A stretch of 20,652 nt of DNA. It comes from a virus. The position numbers and the translations under genes are program-made. The stretch lies in IMG/VR virus record IMGVR_UViG_3300042881_002879, positions 1 through 20,652 of that record; one strand, 5' to 3'. This document shows positions 19,960-20,652 of this stretch, piece after piece. Below the pieces are notes generated by a model. It was not told where the DNA came from. It saw only the letters and a list, made by a program, of their open reading frames with translations, and made no database searches. Each line of letters begins with the position of its first letter. Within the stretch, counting starts at the first letter, position 1.

Positions 19960-20652
19960 ATGGCAAACGCAGCATTTTCCCCCACCAATTCGGTAACCAC
20001 CACCTCCGCAGCAAACTTCATTCCAGAAATCTGGTCTGATGAAATCGTTGCTTCTTACAAGAAAAACCTCGTCTTGGCCAACCTGGTCAAGAAGATGTCT
20101 TTCAAAGGCAAGAAGGGTGATACCGTCAACATCCCTAGCCCAGCCCGTGGCAACGCCTCGGCCAAAGCTGCTACTGATGCCGTGACTCTGATTGCAGAGA
20201 GCGACACCCAGATTCAGGTGCTCATCAACAAGCACTTTGAATACAGCCGCTTGATCGAAGACATCGTTGAAGTGCAAGCCCTGACATCGCTGCGTTCTTT
20301 CTACACAGAAGACGCTGGCTATGCCTTGGCCCGCCGCCTCGACACTGACTTGGTTCAGTTGGGCCGCGCCTTCAACGGCGCTACTATCGGTACTGATGAC
20401 TACGCAACCAGCGCCAGCTCCACAAAGGCTTACGTTGGTTCGGATGGCACCACTGCCTACAACAGCTCCAGCTCCAACGCTGCTGCTTTGACTGATGCTG
20501 CTATTCGCCGCACCATCCAGCGCCTGGACGACAACGACGTTCCTATGGACGGCCGTTTCTTCCTGATCCCTCCTTCGAGCCGCAACACCCTGATGGGTCT
20601 GGCCCGTTACACCGAGCAAGCGTTCATCGGCAACGGCGACGCTATCCGCAAC
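19960..20652 (+). CDS. Major capsid protein, N-terminal part (runs off right edge)
   Basis: An open frame from ATG at 19960 to the window end gives 231 residues without a stop. It starts MANAAFSPTNSVTTTSAANF and has segments such as FIPEIWSDEIVASYKKNLVL (20-39), KKGDTVNIPSPARGNASAKA (51-70) and GRFFLIPPSSRNTL (near 200-213). These match T7-like/P22-like coat proteins of the HK97 fold as seen in aquatic podoviruses: an N-terminal arm, an early strand that carries a conserved GDTV(N/T)IP motif, and a spine helix (TSLRSFYTEDAGYALARRLD, near 108-127). GGAG (19948-19951) with an 8-nt spacer precedes the ATG. It lies 21 nt after the scaffold gene. Confidence 0.88.
   Translation, partial: MANAAFSPTNSVTTTSAANFIPEIWSDEIVASYKKNLVLANLVKKMSFKGKKGDTVNIPSPARGNASAKAATDAVTLIAESDTQIQVLINKHFEYSRLIEDIVEVQALTSLRSFYTEDAGYALARRLDTDLVQLGRAFNGATIGTDDYATSASSTKAYVGSDGTTAYNSSSSNAAALTDAAIRRTIQRLDDNDVPMDGRFFLIPPSSRNTLMGLARYTEQAFIGNGDAIRN

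Overview
This window is a contiguous stretch of a tailed double-stranded DNA bacteriophage genome. The evidence is a DNA-packaging terminase pair, a portal protein, a tail fibre with a self-cleaving chaperone, a holin and endolysin, a scaffold, and the start of a major capsid protein, all next to a self-contained phage replication module. Gene content (short fibre-type tail genes, P22/T7-like head genes, no long-tail tape measure seen) points to a podovirus-like phage, but the tail module is incomplete here. Base composition (moderately GC-rich) and codon use would fit a proteobacterial host. A freshwater Burkholderiales host is only a guess. No integrase, lysogeny repressor, RNA polymerase, tRNA or CRISPR array is visible, so lifestyle cannot be settled.

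Layout. (1) 1-213: the start of a VRR-NUC nuclease on the minus strand diverges from the replication operon, with two overlapping candidate promoters and a dyad between them. (2) 214-6412, plus strand: a small hypothetical protein, a Cas4/RecB-like DUF2800 nuclease, a possible ssDNA-binding protein, a family A DNA polymerase, and a primase-helicase. A long hairpin covers the ribosome binding site of the polymerase. A bidirectional terminator closes the module. (3) 6485-8389, minus strand: seven short, tightly coupled accessory genes, including a GP88-family cysteine-rich protein and two peptides under 60 residues. They share one good sigma70-type promoter carrying a 21-bp dyad. (4) 8390-9316: a repeat-rich control region with nine copies of a TGACC(C/T)A-type element in both orientations, a 40-bp A/T tract, a possible ribbon-helix-helix regulator gene, heptamer repeats and G-rich tracts. 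This is the most unusual part of the window and a candidate origin and/or regulatory hub. (5) 9317-20652, plus strand: small and large terminase, portal, an 809-residue collagen-like/S74 fibre, a lysis and membrane-protein cassette (lipoprotein, four small membrane proteins, 3-TM holin, GH19 endolysin), two small conserved proteins, scaffold, and a truncated major capsid gene.

How it fits together. The replication operon supplies nuclease, polymerase, primase and helicase activities. The late operon packages DNA, builds the head and fibre, and lyses the cell. The central repeat region lies between the divergent accessory and late transcripts, and one repeat copy overlaps the inferred late promoter, so one DNA-binding protein could coordinate replication and transcription there. 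That last point is inference.
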